Shown one piece after another: positions 12,601-24,300 of a stretch of 64,000 nucleotides of DNA. The stretch lies in assembly GCA_030323885.1 (NCBI GenBank), contig CM059187.1, positions 129,896,424 to 129,960,423 of the forward strand. Direction: 5' to 3'. A model generated the notes under the pieces. The model was not told where the DNA came from. It saw nothing but the letters and a program-made list of their open reading frames with translations, and did no database searches. The stretch comes from Branchipolynoe longqiensis (lineage: Eukaryota > Annelida > Polychaeta > Phyllodocida > Polynoidae). How positions within the stretch are numbered: position 1 is the first letter of the stretch; every line of letters starts with the position of its first letter. The position numbers and the translations under genes are program-made.

Positions 12601-15600
12601 TATTTATCAATGGAGGGTGGTGATTTGATGATAAAACTGTTACCTTCCTCGCAGACATTGATTACTCTTGTGTTGGGTTGCTTTTATTTACTTTTTTTTG
12701 TGTGTCTTTGTTTTTAAATTTGTAAACCCATACGTGGTGGTTGGTACCTTGTGTTGGTCGTTGTAGATGCGAGAAATTTGGTGCAGAAAACAAAGGGAAT
12801 GCTACCACACATTAAAAAACGATTAAAAAAAATCAACGAATGTTAAAAAAGGGATCACCGGCAGAGGATGCCATCTTCACAACGTGTAGTACTTTTATTT
12901 GTTGTTTGTCAGCTGATTGAGTTCTGGTTTCAGGTGTTGAGTGGGAGGTGGTGTGCGAGAGACTGGGACTCAGCCTGTGGTAGTCGGCGTGTTGCGGCAA
13001 TGGCACATTATATGTATGTACATGTGTGTATGTATATGTATGTATATATGTATATACATATGTGTATATATAAGTACATAGGTGTATATATGTACATATG
13101 TATATATATGTATATAGGTTGACATTGTAATGTTAGTTTTTAAAGGCGTTATTATTTAAAACTTATCAGTCCCAAGTCATTTGACTTCACCACACAGTTT
13201 GTCATCCGCAGTTTTCCATTTATAAAAAAAAGATGAAGAAGAAAAGCACACAAAAGAAAAGGGTAAACACGTGGTCTCCCTCCAACTTTGGTACTACACT
13301 GATCTCCTAGTTGTCGTGGAGTTTATACACATGTATTTTACATTCATATGAACACGTCGCGTATGATGGAAGTTTGAAAAAAGAACCTGCTCAAAACACC
13401 TGTCCATATTGCCCTGTTCCGTCATGCAGTCAGACCGCTTAGTCATAAAGAGGAGTCAGTCACAGTGCTGGTAATTGTTGTTAGAGTTGATTCAAAACAC
13501 GACTAGCCATTAAGACGTCACACACACACATACATACACACACACATAGGCACACGCGCACACACACACACACACTCGAAAACCATACCTTTGAACGCGA
13601 CGTCATAATATGTCTGGAATCTACCCTTTTGTTTCGTCTCCAGAGCTGGACCAACGGTTAGCATCCACTGAGTGAGTTGTTATCTATAATTAGTCAGTTA
13701 AGCATCTTCTCCCTCAACCGTAGCATTAAGCTGCGGCTGGATTGTCCACGGGTTGATTTTTTTTTCAGTGTCAGGCTTTGGTAGATTTTCTAAGATGATG
13801 ATACCACACATATACATACACAGACACATACACGCACACAAACTAAACAAAGGGGCGGTTGATCCTATTTTCTGGAAGAGACTACTATTTTAACCAGCCG
13901 ACTGGCGTGTTGTTGGGAACGCGGGCCTGGTGCCAGACCGACAATTAACTTAGCCTACTTACTTCTCATACTCGGTGATTGTGGTCTGGGATATTTGTAC
14001 TCCGTCTTGTTGTCCATCATACCCAAGGTACCTTGCCCTCATCATCAACCACCACACCGCTGATGCATAAGCAGACTAGTCGGCAAACCGAGAGCAACCC
14101 GCCCGCCCCCCTAACAAAATTAAAAGAAAACCCTCCCACCCGTGAAACATAATAATCATAGAAATAATAGAAGAAGAAAACAGGCCTGGCACCCTCTCAT
14201 TGAGAATGTATTAAGTTGTGTTTAGAACCATCGGTTTTTGTGAAGACTTGAGCTATGGCACACTGCGTAGACAGGTAGTAAGCGTAGTCAGACCTATAGG
14301 CTGCATTCTGTTTGGTGAAGCATCTTTACTCAGGCGCTGTTGCGGTAACTGATGGTGGTGTGTTGTGTTATATGTGATCAGTATTAGGAGGGACAAATAA
14401 AACGTTATAAATAACGGGTGGATAAAAGCACACTACATCCACTACATCCCGCCCCCCCCCCCTAACTGGCCATTTTTTGGAAGGGTCTCGGATAGGTACT
14501 CTGGAGTGAGTGTGTAGACTATAGATCAGAAAAAAAAAAGAAAAAAAAAAGCTAGTAACTTGTAGTGCCTCAGTTTTTGCCTGCTTTAAAAAAAAAAAGA
14601 TAACCATGTTTGAGAAATAGGTAGCACCGCTAGTACTAAATAACCACTGCCCAGTGATCTAATGAAATGACTGTTTGGTGCTGTGGACAGTGCCTGTGCT
14701 ACAGTGTTAACGTAAATGATCAAATAAAAACTATATGTAATTAAACAAAAAAAAACAATACAAAAAAAATCTCAGTTGGTGATCAGCGATGATAGAAAAA
14801 CAATGGGAGAGGAACCAAATTCCAGCAGAGTCATGCATGTCGGTGGTGACTGCCTGCCGCCGGGCATTCCGCGTCCTGACCCTAGTGCTTCCTTCAGACC
14901 AAGACAAATAACTAATAATGTTGACTTGCGCACCAGCCGCAGGTCGGGCGTGTTGTGTACAGATAGTGAGTGTCGTTTGTAGCATGTGTCGATTTGAGCG
15001 TATGTATATATATATACACACACACACACGGTGACATTTCACACCAATAGACAACCAGGAACCTCTCATTAATCAAACCTCCCAATCACCCCTGCCCCCT
15101 CTCCTCCCCTCCCCCCCCCCCCCTTGCTCCTGCGTAGCAGTGATATTATGACGTCAGCGCCGACCATCAGTACTCATACTTTTGCAGATTACAGCATAAA
15201 CATGCATATGTCAATCATAATTCACAATTTTACCATGTAAACTTGTATGACAAAGAACTTTGATTGTCTAAGCAAGTGATGTCGAGAAGGGGGAACATAA
15301 AAGACTACCACGACAGATTGTTAAATGTACATAAAGTATTGTACACTTTTCTTGTCAGCAACTGTACATAGCTCATGTACATGTATATTTAACTTGGATT
15401 CATTTATGGACATTATCTATGCCTTAGGGGGTCTGCTGTGTGGGGGGCCCCCAGTAATCTTGATAACTAATTTCGTCTCCTGGAGATAGCTCAAAGCGTT
15501 TGTTTCTGTATCCACTTAAAACTTAATCTATCCTTCAGCTTAGTTTTGCCCATGTGTATCATACTATAGAGACTAAACTGTGAATTGATGAGCTATGTTT

Positions 15601-18600
15601 GTTTTTGATTCAAACCCTCAATCCACCACCACATCTAACCTAAGACCCTTGGTTTTGTAGACACTATGACTGTTAGTGCTGAAATATTATATTGCACCAT
15701 GTTGGTTCTCATGAATGAAAGTTGATGTGGAAATACGTAGGAAAGGCAGTTCCTAGAATGAGACTATTCAGTCGTTGCAACGGGGCTCAATGTGAAAACA
15801 GGATATCAAAGTCTAATCGGTCATGTACATAGGGAATGACCACCATTTTCATTATTGTCAATTCCATCCAAGATTTTACCCTCTAACTTGTATTTTAAGC
15901 CTGTTATTGATTTTGAAAGTCTGGCCAGTACTGTAACGGCCGCACCACCATGTTCATATTGCTGAAGGGAAGGGGGTCGCTCCCTAGATCTAGTAAAGAA
16001 CGCATACCAACATGCAGAGAAAACAACTGAAGCTGCTCAAAGAGGTTTACATAAGCGTAGTACCTCCCGAGAAGACAAATTGCAACTGCCTTTGGCAGCG
16101 CTCACATAAAAAGACGCTGATAGAGTTAGAAAAATTGCCAAAAACCGAAATTATCGTACCAGTTGGAAATTATATCTCATGTCTAGAAAACATGTTCATC
16201 ATATTGAGTGTGGAATTCCACGGACTTGACAAGCCAAATGTCATGATGATGGCGCCATACCTATTTGAAAAGTCGGGAGGTGCACTCTTCGGTGTGGATG
16301 GACGGAGCCCCGCCTCCAAAGGCACCGGCGACGTCCATCGAAACCGGTGAAAGGTTGAACGAGAGATTACAGTGTTAAAAAGGTAGAAGGTTCGGGCAGG
16401 CTTGGGTTGCGAAGGCAAGTCTTTGTAGAGAGCAGCATACCTACCTTCACAACCCAAGGTAGACAATGGTTTCTCTGTGTGCAGACATCTAGGAGTAGGA
16501 CGCAACTAAGGGCCTTGAGGTTTACGCGAGGTTTTCAAGAGGTGTGGAGTGCAATCACTACGCAAACTTTAGAGGTGGTCAGTTGTTGATAATAGGGAAT
16601 TCCGCCTCGGCCACCCACCACGTGTTCACTATTTTTTGATGGCGCATCGTTGTCAGTTCAGCAGTGGCTGCAGGTACTTTAGGCCAGAATCTGCAAGGCA
16701 TCTTTAATCGGAATCGGTTATTTCAGTCGGAACATTCCTGAATCCCATATCAAGTGAAGAACGCTCGGCCATTAGTACTTAAGAATCACATCCACAATTA
16801 ATGTCCATAACTGATGATCGTTATTCGTATATAATCACAAGAAGAAAATACGTATCCGGGTGTTTTTTTGGTGTGTATTTATTTTTTTTATCACGAGGAG
16901 TGACTGTCTGCCAGTGTTGTTGCTCTAACATTGTTCGTTGTGAGTGAACGCTGAAGAACTGTGTAAGCAAGGCAGGGTATGTCGATAAGACAGTGGTGGT
17001 TGTTGTTAATCTTATTAATAATTACAAAATGATAATAACAATATAACCCTAATTTCTGTTACAAATAATGTCAGTTGTTAAAAATGTTTTAGGAAGACTT
17101 ATTCTTTGGTGGTTGTCATTTCGGCGAACCCAATGTTATGCCCATTTGCGCGCATTTACTCCTTCTGCGGCGGTCTGCTGACTGGGAGTGGCGCGCGACT
17201 GTTTTCTATTTTCTGTGACTAGCGTGTGATGTGATTATAATTACCGCACCCCATGCCCATCCATAACAAGACGTTGATGTTACGTCCGACATACCTTGCC
17301 TGCAACTAAAGAGGTTAGCTACAAACAAAGGGGACGGTTTGGGAACATCGCAAGTGGCTCCTTGTCAGCAGCTGCAGTGCCAGCCAAAGAGTGCTTGCTT
17401 TTCAACTGCGGTCTGGATACTTCACAGCTTGCTTTCCTTGTTTTCGCCGAGGAGTCACGAGGAATATTGAGTGGCCAGTACCAAAAAAAAAAAAAAAAAA
17501 GGGGTGGGGGGGGGGGGTGAGAAAAATTGAATCATGCATTGACAAAACACGAGGTTTGTATGTGTACTCTATCCTATAACCACTGTCTGGAACTGTTAGC
17601 CTTTCCCCCCGAGAGTGGGATAATGACTACCATATATGATGGTGATATTTAGTCTGATCATATTAAATAAGTCTAGTCATCTCATATGGGGGGAGTACAT
17701 CCTTCCCACTATGTATATTCGTCAATCATTTGTCATTGTCTCATATATGGTCATTTGAAGTTGGTACAAGGATTCATTTGTTTGTCAAAGGGGATATATA
17801 TATATATATCTATATATAATATACATATGGTACTTGGGGAGTATTTCTTGAATATACAATATTTATGGAAGTAAACCTGTACTGTTCCTCTGATAAATAC
17901 ACATCTTGCCACACAAGAAGCAGTCAAATTATGTACACCGAATGTACATAGAACAGTTGACATTTAAAAGAGAACTTGGCAATGTGTCTGTTTTTTATCT
18001 AGATAATTTTGGTCGTCGAGACTGAACTGACGTTTAATACTAACTACAAAGAAGCATGTTGGCCCTATGGTAAACTGTAAACAGGGTGTTCTTACAAACT
18101 GACTGAGACTGAATTGGAACCGGTTAATTTCCGGGTCCGGTTAGTTTGAGGCAGTCAGGATGGGAAACCGAGTCTGAATGTAAGGTATGCGGTCCGTGAT
18201 TGTGAATCATGGGTATTTCATCCATCTGTTATTGCATGTTTGATTCTGCAGACGACATGAACAGGATTATTTAAATATGCATAATGGTAACTTTGTTTTC
18301 ATCGTTTTTGAGAGTTTGTTTTTACTCTTGTTATTTGCACTTCTTGTTTGACAGAAGTGAATAAATAAACTGAAAACCACTTATTCATGAATGAATGTGA
18401 CTCCTGTTGTTTTTAGAATAACGCGTTTTTGGACATGATACCATATTTATAGACCTACCAACGGTCTCGTGTCTTTGTTTACTGTCAAACATCAAAAGTG
18501 TCGGTTAAAGGTGACTTTCAGCAAAGGCCACCAAGTGGTTGATGGAATAGAATGAAGAGAACAATTCAAATCATTTAATCTTTATTTAAGATAGCTGCAT

Positions 18601-19170
18601 AACATTGAAGGTTCGAATTGTTGATTGAAACTGACTTGTGTGCCTTTTAGAAGGGATGTTTATCACAGACGACGGAAGGCAGGCAAATTAACCCAAGATA
18701 AACAGGGCCGAGAAAGGTAGGAACAATTCATGCAATCCTACCATCTGAGCTTTTCACTGAGTACTTTGATGTGGAAATCAGGGCTTTGAAAAAACTATAA
18801 CAAATATTCATGTTAATGGATTATGTCACCCATAGCAATCAATAATTAGTCAAATGCGCCATGCTTTGCATCTTAGATCAACCATTATTATAACAGAATT
18901 GCTCGCGCTGAAGGTATAATTAAATAATGTCGCAATCAATTACCGAGCTTCTCTCTGAAGAAATAACAGAATTTACTATAAAATCAATGACCACTGGCAA
19001 GTACATAATCTACCAAACGGAAGGTTACCTAGGCCGTCAGCTATGATGTGGGTCTTCTGTACTCTCGGTAACAAGACTCCAAGTTCCACACAGTCTCCAA
19101 ATGTTGACTATGCTTACTGTTTTAGTTATTAAAGCTCAAATAAATGTTTCATTTATTGATCCTAAATAAA

Positions 19171-19196
19171 AGATTCACCGCTGTATTCAGCGGTGA
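19171..19196. repeat. Perfect hairpin with 10-bp arms
   Basis: TTCACCGCTG and CAGCGGTGAA face each other across a TATT loop, preceded by AAATAAAAGA. A related palindrome is at 58,612-58,648. Confidence 0.7.
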
Positions 19197-20022
19197 ACCA
19201 ACAGGCTATGTAAAAGCTGGCGAAAATGTCTCTCACTGTGGATGGCCTCTCCTACCTTTCCTACCACATGTTGATTAAAATCCAATAGCTACAATCCATT
19301 GTATCCATTTCCCCATAATATATATTCTTCAGTGTCCAAATCACATATCAGGCTCAGTGACACAATATCAGTTTGCAGTGATAGAGTTCATGAAATAAAT
19401 CCTCCATGTTTGAATGAACTGTTTGTACCGCCTGACTACCTCAGCCAATCAAAATGTACCACCTGACTACATCAGCCAACCAAAATGACCTAGACTGGAC
19501 TCTTTTATCAAAATGTCAGGCATCTATGAATATAATTGACTAAACAACTCAAAAGGTAAGGATAAATACATCCAGGTAGGTGCAGAATATATTTTGCTTC
19601 TTTGATTGTGGAATTAGGGTCCCATTTCATTTCCCCATTTTTCACCAGCTTTTATATAGGGTTGGTTTCACGGGCTGAATCTTTTATCTATATTGATCCA
19701 TGTTAGACAACAACGTTTTTAAATATCCACTTAGTCTTGTGAATGTAACTTAATTACGCTCCTGACCAGGTTCCAGAAGGTAGTGATCTCCAGGATATTC
19801 AATTTCAGGGAGGATTTGACCCCATAAAATACACTAGGGTATCCTCTGAGATCGGACAATACAGATATTCAACTTTGGGAGAACAAAAACATTGTTGAAA
19901 TGGGGAACAACTACTTTAAGTAATACATACAACTTTAGTTTAGCCATTACATAAAGGCTAAGATGGCTTTAGGGGGGGGGGGGGTCTATTGTAGCTTGCT
20001 GGATCGGGCGCTATATAAATGT

Positions 20023-20038
20023 TTTATTGATTTTTATT
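20023..20038 (-). promoter_or_regulatory. Candidate CDKAL1 polyadenylation signals
   Basis: Two canonical AATAAA hexamers occur on the minus strand (TTTATT on plus at 20,023-20,028 and 20,033-20,038). They are the first canonical ones I found downstream of the CDKAL1 stop codon. An ATTAAA variant lies nearer, at 20,971-20,976. If the AATAAA pair is used, the 3' UTR is about 1.2 kb and contains the foldback element at 20,373-21,087. No cleavage-site evidence is available. Confidence 0.35.
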
Positions 20039-20372
20039 TACTTATTTACTGTACAGAGTTCCCCATGATACAAAGATTGCCACTATTTCCAAGAGCTCCC
20101 CTAACCAAACACCGGTCATCAAATGGTACATTAGATTTCGACTACCGTGATCCACTTTACAGAAGAACATCATCAAAATATCAGATGATGCAGAACATCC
20201 ATGCATAACATACGTATTTATCTCGAGTGAAACATTTAGAGCAACTTAGGCTAGGCCCTAAGAGGTCCCGGTGGCGAGAGGGGGGTGGGTGGGATGGGCG
20301 TGGGAAGTGAGGGAAGGGGTACGGGAAAAACCCTAAGTGATCCCTCTAGCGGGGGGAAATACTGTAGGTGGG

Positions 20373-21087
20373 CCCTATTCACGCCGTGGCCATGTTGAAA
20401 CCAGACCGAAGGCACTTACACATCTGCCAGGCGCCGCTATATGAAAAGTCATGTGAATACTTTTTTGTCGACCAAAAACCTCTCGAAATCACTCAAATTT
20501 GAGGGGATTCATTTTTGAAAGTAACATATTCATTTGCATACCTGTTTTCTATCTATTGGTCAATTTTCACGAAGATTGGGTGACCCTTGCATGGTGACTT
20601 TTCCCATTCTTTAACTACAATGTGACTGTCAACTTCAAGTCTGCCTAGTTATGGTGGTATCATGAAATGCAGCACTGTCAGCATAGTTATCTGTGCAACA
20701 CAGTTAAACAACTAGTCTTAGTAATTACAAATTAATAAAAGCTTTAAAAGTGTTAAAATATTTTTTTTAAATATATCTATATTAAGAAAGTTATGCAATT
20801 TTGAATTTAAGAAAAGATTGGCAGCCAAGGTGAGTGACTTTGTTGAAATTGCCTACTGAAATGCATCTGATCATCACTCAATCTTCATGAATATTGACCA
20901 ATAAATATAAAAAAGGTAAGCAAAAATGATTATGATAGTTTCAAAAGTTAATATCTTCAAATTTTACTCCTTTAATTTATGTAGTAGTTCATACACATCG
21001 GCACACAGCAGTGTCTTATGGCCATTTCCAATACCGACGCTTACTCAGCCTCGTTCTGATGCCTAATTATGTCGCGCGTGAATAGGG
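20373..21087. mobile_element. Foldback/MITE element F8 (715 bp)
   Basis: Ends are the 12-bp inverted repeat CCCTATTCACGC / GCGTGAATAGGG. Internal arms of about 53 bp (20,531-20,583 and 20,874-20,928) are also inverted copies with a few mismatches (ATTGGTCAATTTTCACGAAG against CTTCATGAATATTGACCAAT). It interrupts a short tandem repeat whose copies read CCCTCTAG.GGGGGAAATA.TGTAGGTG on the left (20,341) and right (21,095-21,165). No coding capacity. It lies just downstream of the CDKAL1 stop codon. Confidence 0.7.
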
Positions 21088-21228
21088 TGAATAGATGGGG
21101 GGAATACTACAGGTGAGCCCTCTAGTGGAGGAAAATATCATAGGTGAGACCTCTGGCGGCAAAAACCAGACTCAGAGAATCCTGTAGATGCGCGTGTGTA
21201 GGAGGCGTGTGTGCTGCCCGTGTCCGGA

Positions 21229-21354
21229 TCACCTGTCGCCGAGGACGAAGATGGTGATCCTTGCCAGAAGAGCGAGTGCGAGCACGACGACTGCCATCTG
21301 AACCCACACGGGATGCCGGTCGTCGGGCTCGCCCACCGAGGTGCCCCGCCCAGG
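21229..21354 (-). CDS. CDKAL1: CDKAL1 last coding exon: C-terminal membrane anchor
   Basis: A 126-nt exon, 41 codons plus TGA, with acceptor CTTCCTTCCCCTGCAG. It joins in phase 0 to GLPEK of the previous exon. It encodes a short hydrophilic linker (GEPDDRHPV) and then one hydrophobic helix, [20 protein letters not shown], ending GDR-stop. Position, length and character match the C-terminal tail anchor of animal CDKAL1. Sequence conservation is weak, as expected for a tail anchor, so the call rests on phase, splice site, hydrophobicity and position. Confidence 0.9.
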   Translation of the reverse strand, partial: PGRGTSVGEPDDRHPVWVQMAVVVLALALLARITIFVLGDR

Positions 21355-24300
21355 CTGCAGGGGAAGGAAGACCCACATTGTTAGAATCGCCTGGGTGCAA
21401 ATAGGTCGCGTTTTTCGATTATGAACCAATCAGAGAGGCGCTAGGTCGAAAACCAGGATCACTATTTTCCTTTGTTTTCATCCGGTCAAATAGGTAGCGA
21501 TATCTACAGATAGTGATGTCCGCTTAAAGAAAACTGCTACAATTGACATCTAATGATGTTCTTACATTATCTTACCAATAGTAATAGGCATTCTTATTCC
21601 TATATCAGCCTAATTAAACGAAGTGGTGCCATAATTGACACTCCTCGTATTACTGACGAGTGATCTTCACACTGTTCACTCATTCCAGCCCCAAGTTAAT
21701 GTCCATGCTGACTAATTTATTTAGCTTTTGACGAACATAAGTTTCTTTATTTATATATTATATCTATCTCTATATATATATATTTTTTATATTTATGTTT
21801 ACTTATATCTATGTATATCTATATATATATATATATATTACATATAATGATATATAATAATTCACACACTCGGACACACAGGCATACAATAAAGACAATG
21901 AGGAATAATAACTTTTAAGGTTATTTATTATTTAATAATTAATAGAATTAACTTGGCTGACGTATCAGCGACAACGTGTTTGAGGGCCAGGCACGATGAC
22001 CCAGACGCCCTGAGCAGTTCAGATCAGTTCAAGCATGTTCAGAGCAACTCATGACATGACGAGACGGGCGAGATGAGCAGAACGCCACGACAGCGCTCAA
22101 ACCACTGTAATGTGGGTGGGTGGGTGGGTGATCGATGTGGTGTGTAGCGCAGTCAGGGGTGAAGTGAGGAGCTAGGCGTACTCGAGCGACGAAGAAAACT
22201 AAAAATAGAACACGTGCCTCGTGTGCAAATTATCCATGTTAGCCTGCAGCCAACATGTTTAATTCACACACTCGGACACACAGGCATACAATAAAGACAA
22301 TGAGGAATAATAACTTTTAAGGTTATTTATTATTTAATAATTAATAGAATTAACTTGGCTGACGTATCAGCGACAATGTGTTTGAGGGCCAGGCACGATG
22401 ACCCAGACGCCCTGAGCAGTTCAGATCAGTTCAAGCATGTTCAGAGCAACTCGTGACATGACGAGACGGGCGAGATGAGCAGAACGCCACGACAGCGCTC
22501 AAACCAAAAGAGATATGAGCGCTGCCGGTGCGTCACGTACTACAGGATAGTTCAGATATTTCTTGACCGCATTTGATCTCCATGTACCAGCTTTCATTAT
22601 CGTCGACAACGGCAAACCAGCTACCTCACATGCCTGAGCGGCTCCTCTACGAAGACTATGCAAGGTAAAGTGCTTCCCAGGGCCAAGGGAGACCTCGGCG
22701 GCTGTGGTGAGTGCGCGTAGAAGCAGTCTGTTCGTTAGTGGCAGGCCTGACTCGAGCTGTAGGGCAGGCGCCTCGGGGGTCAGAATCACTGAAGCACGAT
22801 AGCTCCTCCATGCTTGGACAGGGCAACAAGGAGAGTTAGAAATAGCAGGCAGATGGAAACGGAGAACAGAATCTGAGGAGCAGGTTTTAGAGGAGCGCAT
22901 AGTCACAACAAGTTTGTTATTTGAGATAGCCACATCCTTTGCTTTCAGTAGATGGGGACCTAACAGACCAGTAGTAGAAGCGACTAGATTACTTTGCCTC
23001 ATAAGAGTGAGATAAGCGAGAAGGAGAGCAAAATCACTACAAGGGGTTTAGGATTAAGCGAGCCAAGATAACAAATTATTTTCTTGAACTCTCCAGGGGT
23101 CATCGGAGGTGCTCTGACCACCTCATGAGTCGATGACTTCATGATAGCTCTTTTCATTACTGCAATTTCGTTAGAAAGGAACTGAGGGTGAGCACCAGGG
23201 CTCCCAGAAACCCAGATTTTAACGGAAGAGAAATAATTCATCACTGCCCCGGGTGACTTAAGGGATTTAGACAAGGATAGTAGGAAGGATAGTAGATCAT
23301 ACACAGTAGGTTTGAGGGGGAGAACATTTTTAATGGAGCAGAAAGAGAAATATCGGGTTATATGAGCCGCCTTATTCTGCCAAGTACGAGCTGCCAGGCC
23401 AGCCGTGAAGAGAGTGATGAGCTCGGCATGATGTTTTACTGTGTAGTCTGGAAGATAGAGGCATTAAATATACTATCTTCCAGTACAATGAAAATTACAT
23501 GACAAAATCAAACAGTTCTAACCCTAACGAGGGTGATACCTCAATTAAGTCTTTACACATTTCGTCTGCCCTGAACGTCATCACCTGGGACTCAAATGAC
23601 CTACTTAGAGCGTCTGCGAGCACTAGTTCTACACCCGGCTTATGTCTGATTACCAGCTCGAAATTACGGTCCGCCGACAAGAGCCAAAGCTGACGTGCAC
23701 ACGCACAGAGAAACCTATCCTTCCCTTTGCCTGAATCCAGCATGGCTTGAGACGCCGCATTATCAGTATTTACTGTGATCGTAAAATTTTGTGGATCTAC
23801 TGGCAGTAGGGAAGCTACTGCATGGACTAAATTTAACGCCTCCAAATGAACTATTGAGAGGTTCTTCGTCAAGACCTCTGGCGGGAACTGGACTGCGTAG
23901 TACTTTGCGTTTGAAAATGCCCCAGCTGCCGTCAGTCGCATCACACTCGATCAGAAACGGTTCCCTCTGCACCGCCGGCAAGAGCTGTCTACAATTATAA
24001 GATTCAGCAAACTTCTCGAACCACTCGAGATCATCTAAAATATCAGGCGGGAACGTGTGCTGACCGGTGAATGGGGTCTTCCTTAATGCTTCCAATATCC
24101 TGTTAGTGAAGCGAATGGCCGGCTTAATACACTTTGCTAGGTGCTGTAACTTACCCGCTAGACTTTGTAACTGTTTTCTCGAGGCCTTCACCTTCAGTTT
24201 CCAGGCCTGACACTCCTTCAAAATTTCTAGTAGCTTATCGGCTGGCAAGGAGACCGTTAAAGACGGTGCATCAATATGAAAGCCTAACCAGACTAACGCT

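Larger units (their letters stand above)
9700..20270. other. 10.6 kb without recognisable genes or dispersed repeats
   Basis: I saw no SINE, MITE or retrotransposon here and no convincing exon. Simple sequences: G run 9,850-9,863, (TA)n near 12,100-12,135, TATG/TATA runs 13,005-13,120, CA runs 13,500-13,575 and 15,013-15,029, C run 15,110-15,123, A18 then G-rich 17,482-17,518, TA run 17,793-17,820. Short open frames at 12,868, 14,776 and 16,012 (plus) have no recognisable similarity or good splice context. An ATTGG box in a moderately GC-rich patch lies near 11,458. Confidence 0.5.

Noticed and set aside
12868..13122. 84-codon plus-strand frame starting MPSSQRVVLLFVVCQLIEFW
   Set aside because: The hydrophobic start resembles a signal peptide, but the second half is encoded by a TATG repeat and there is no splice or homology support.
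14776..14982. 68-codon plus-strand frame
   Set aside because: Varied residues but no recognisable family, no convincing splice signals, and competing frames on the minus strand.
16012..16505. Overlapping frames on both strands (112 and 111 codons)
   Set aside because: Neither shows a known domain; composition does not favour either; left as unassigned.
19171..19196. Histone-type or terminator hairpin
   Set aside because: The stem sequence does not match the histone stem-loop, there is no histone gene, and a bacterial-type terminator makes no sense here.
23495..23950. Programmed frameshift in element A RNase H
   Set aside because: The shift falls inside a catalytic domain, not between domains, and element B has many shifts at homopolymers too; mutation or sequencing error is simpler.
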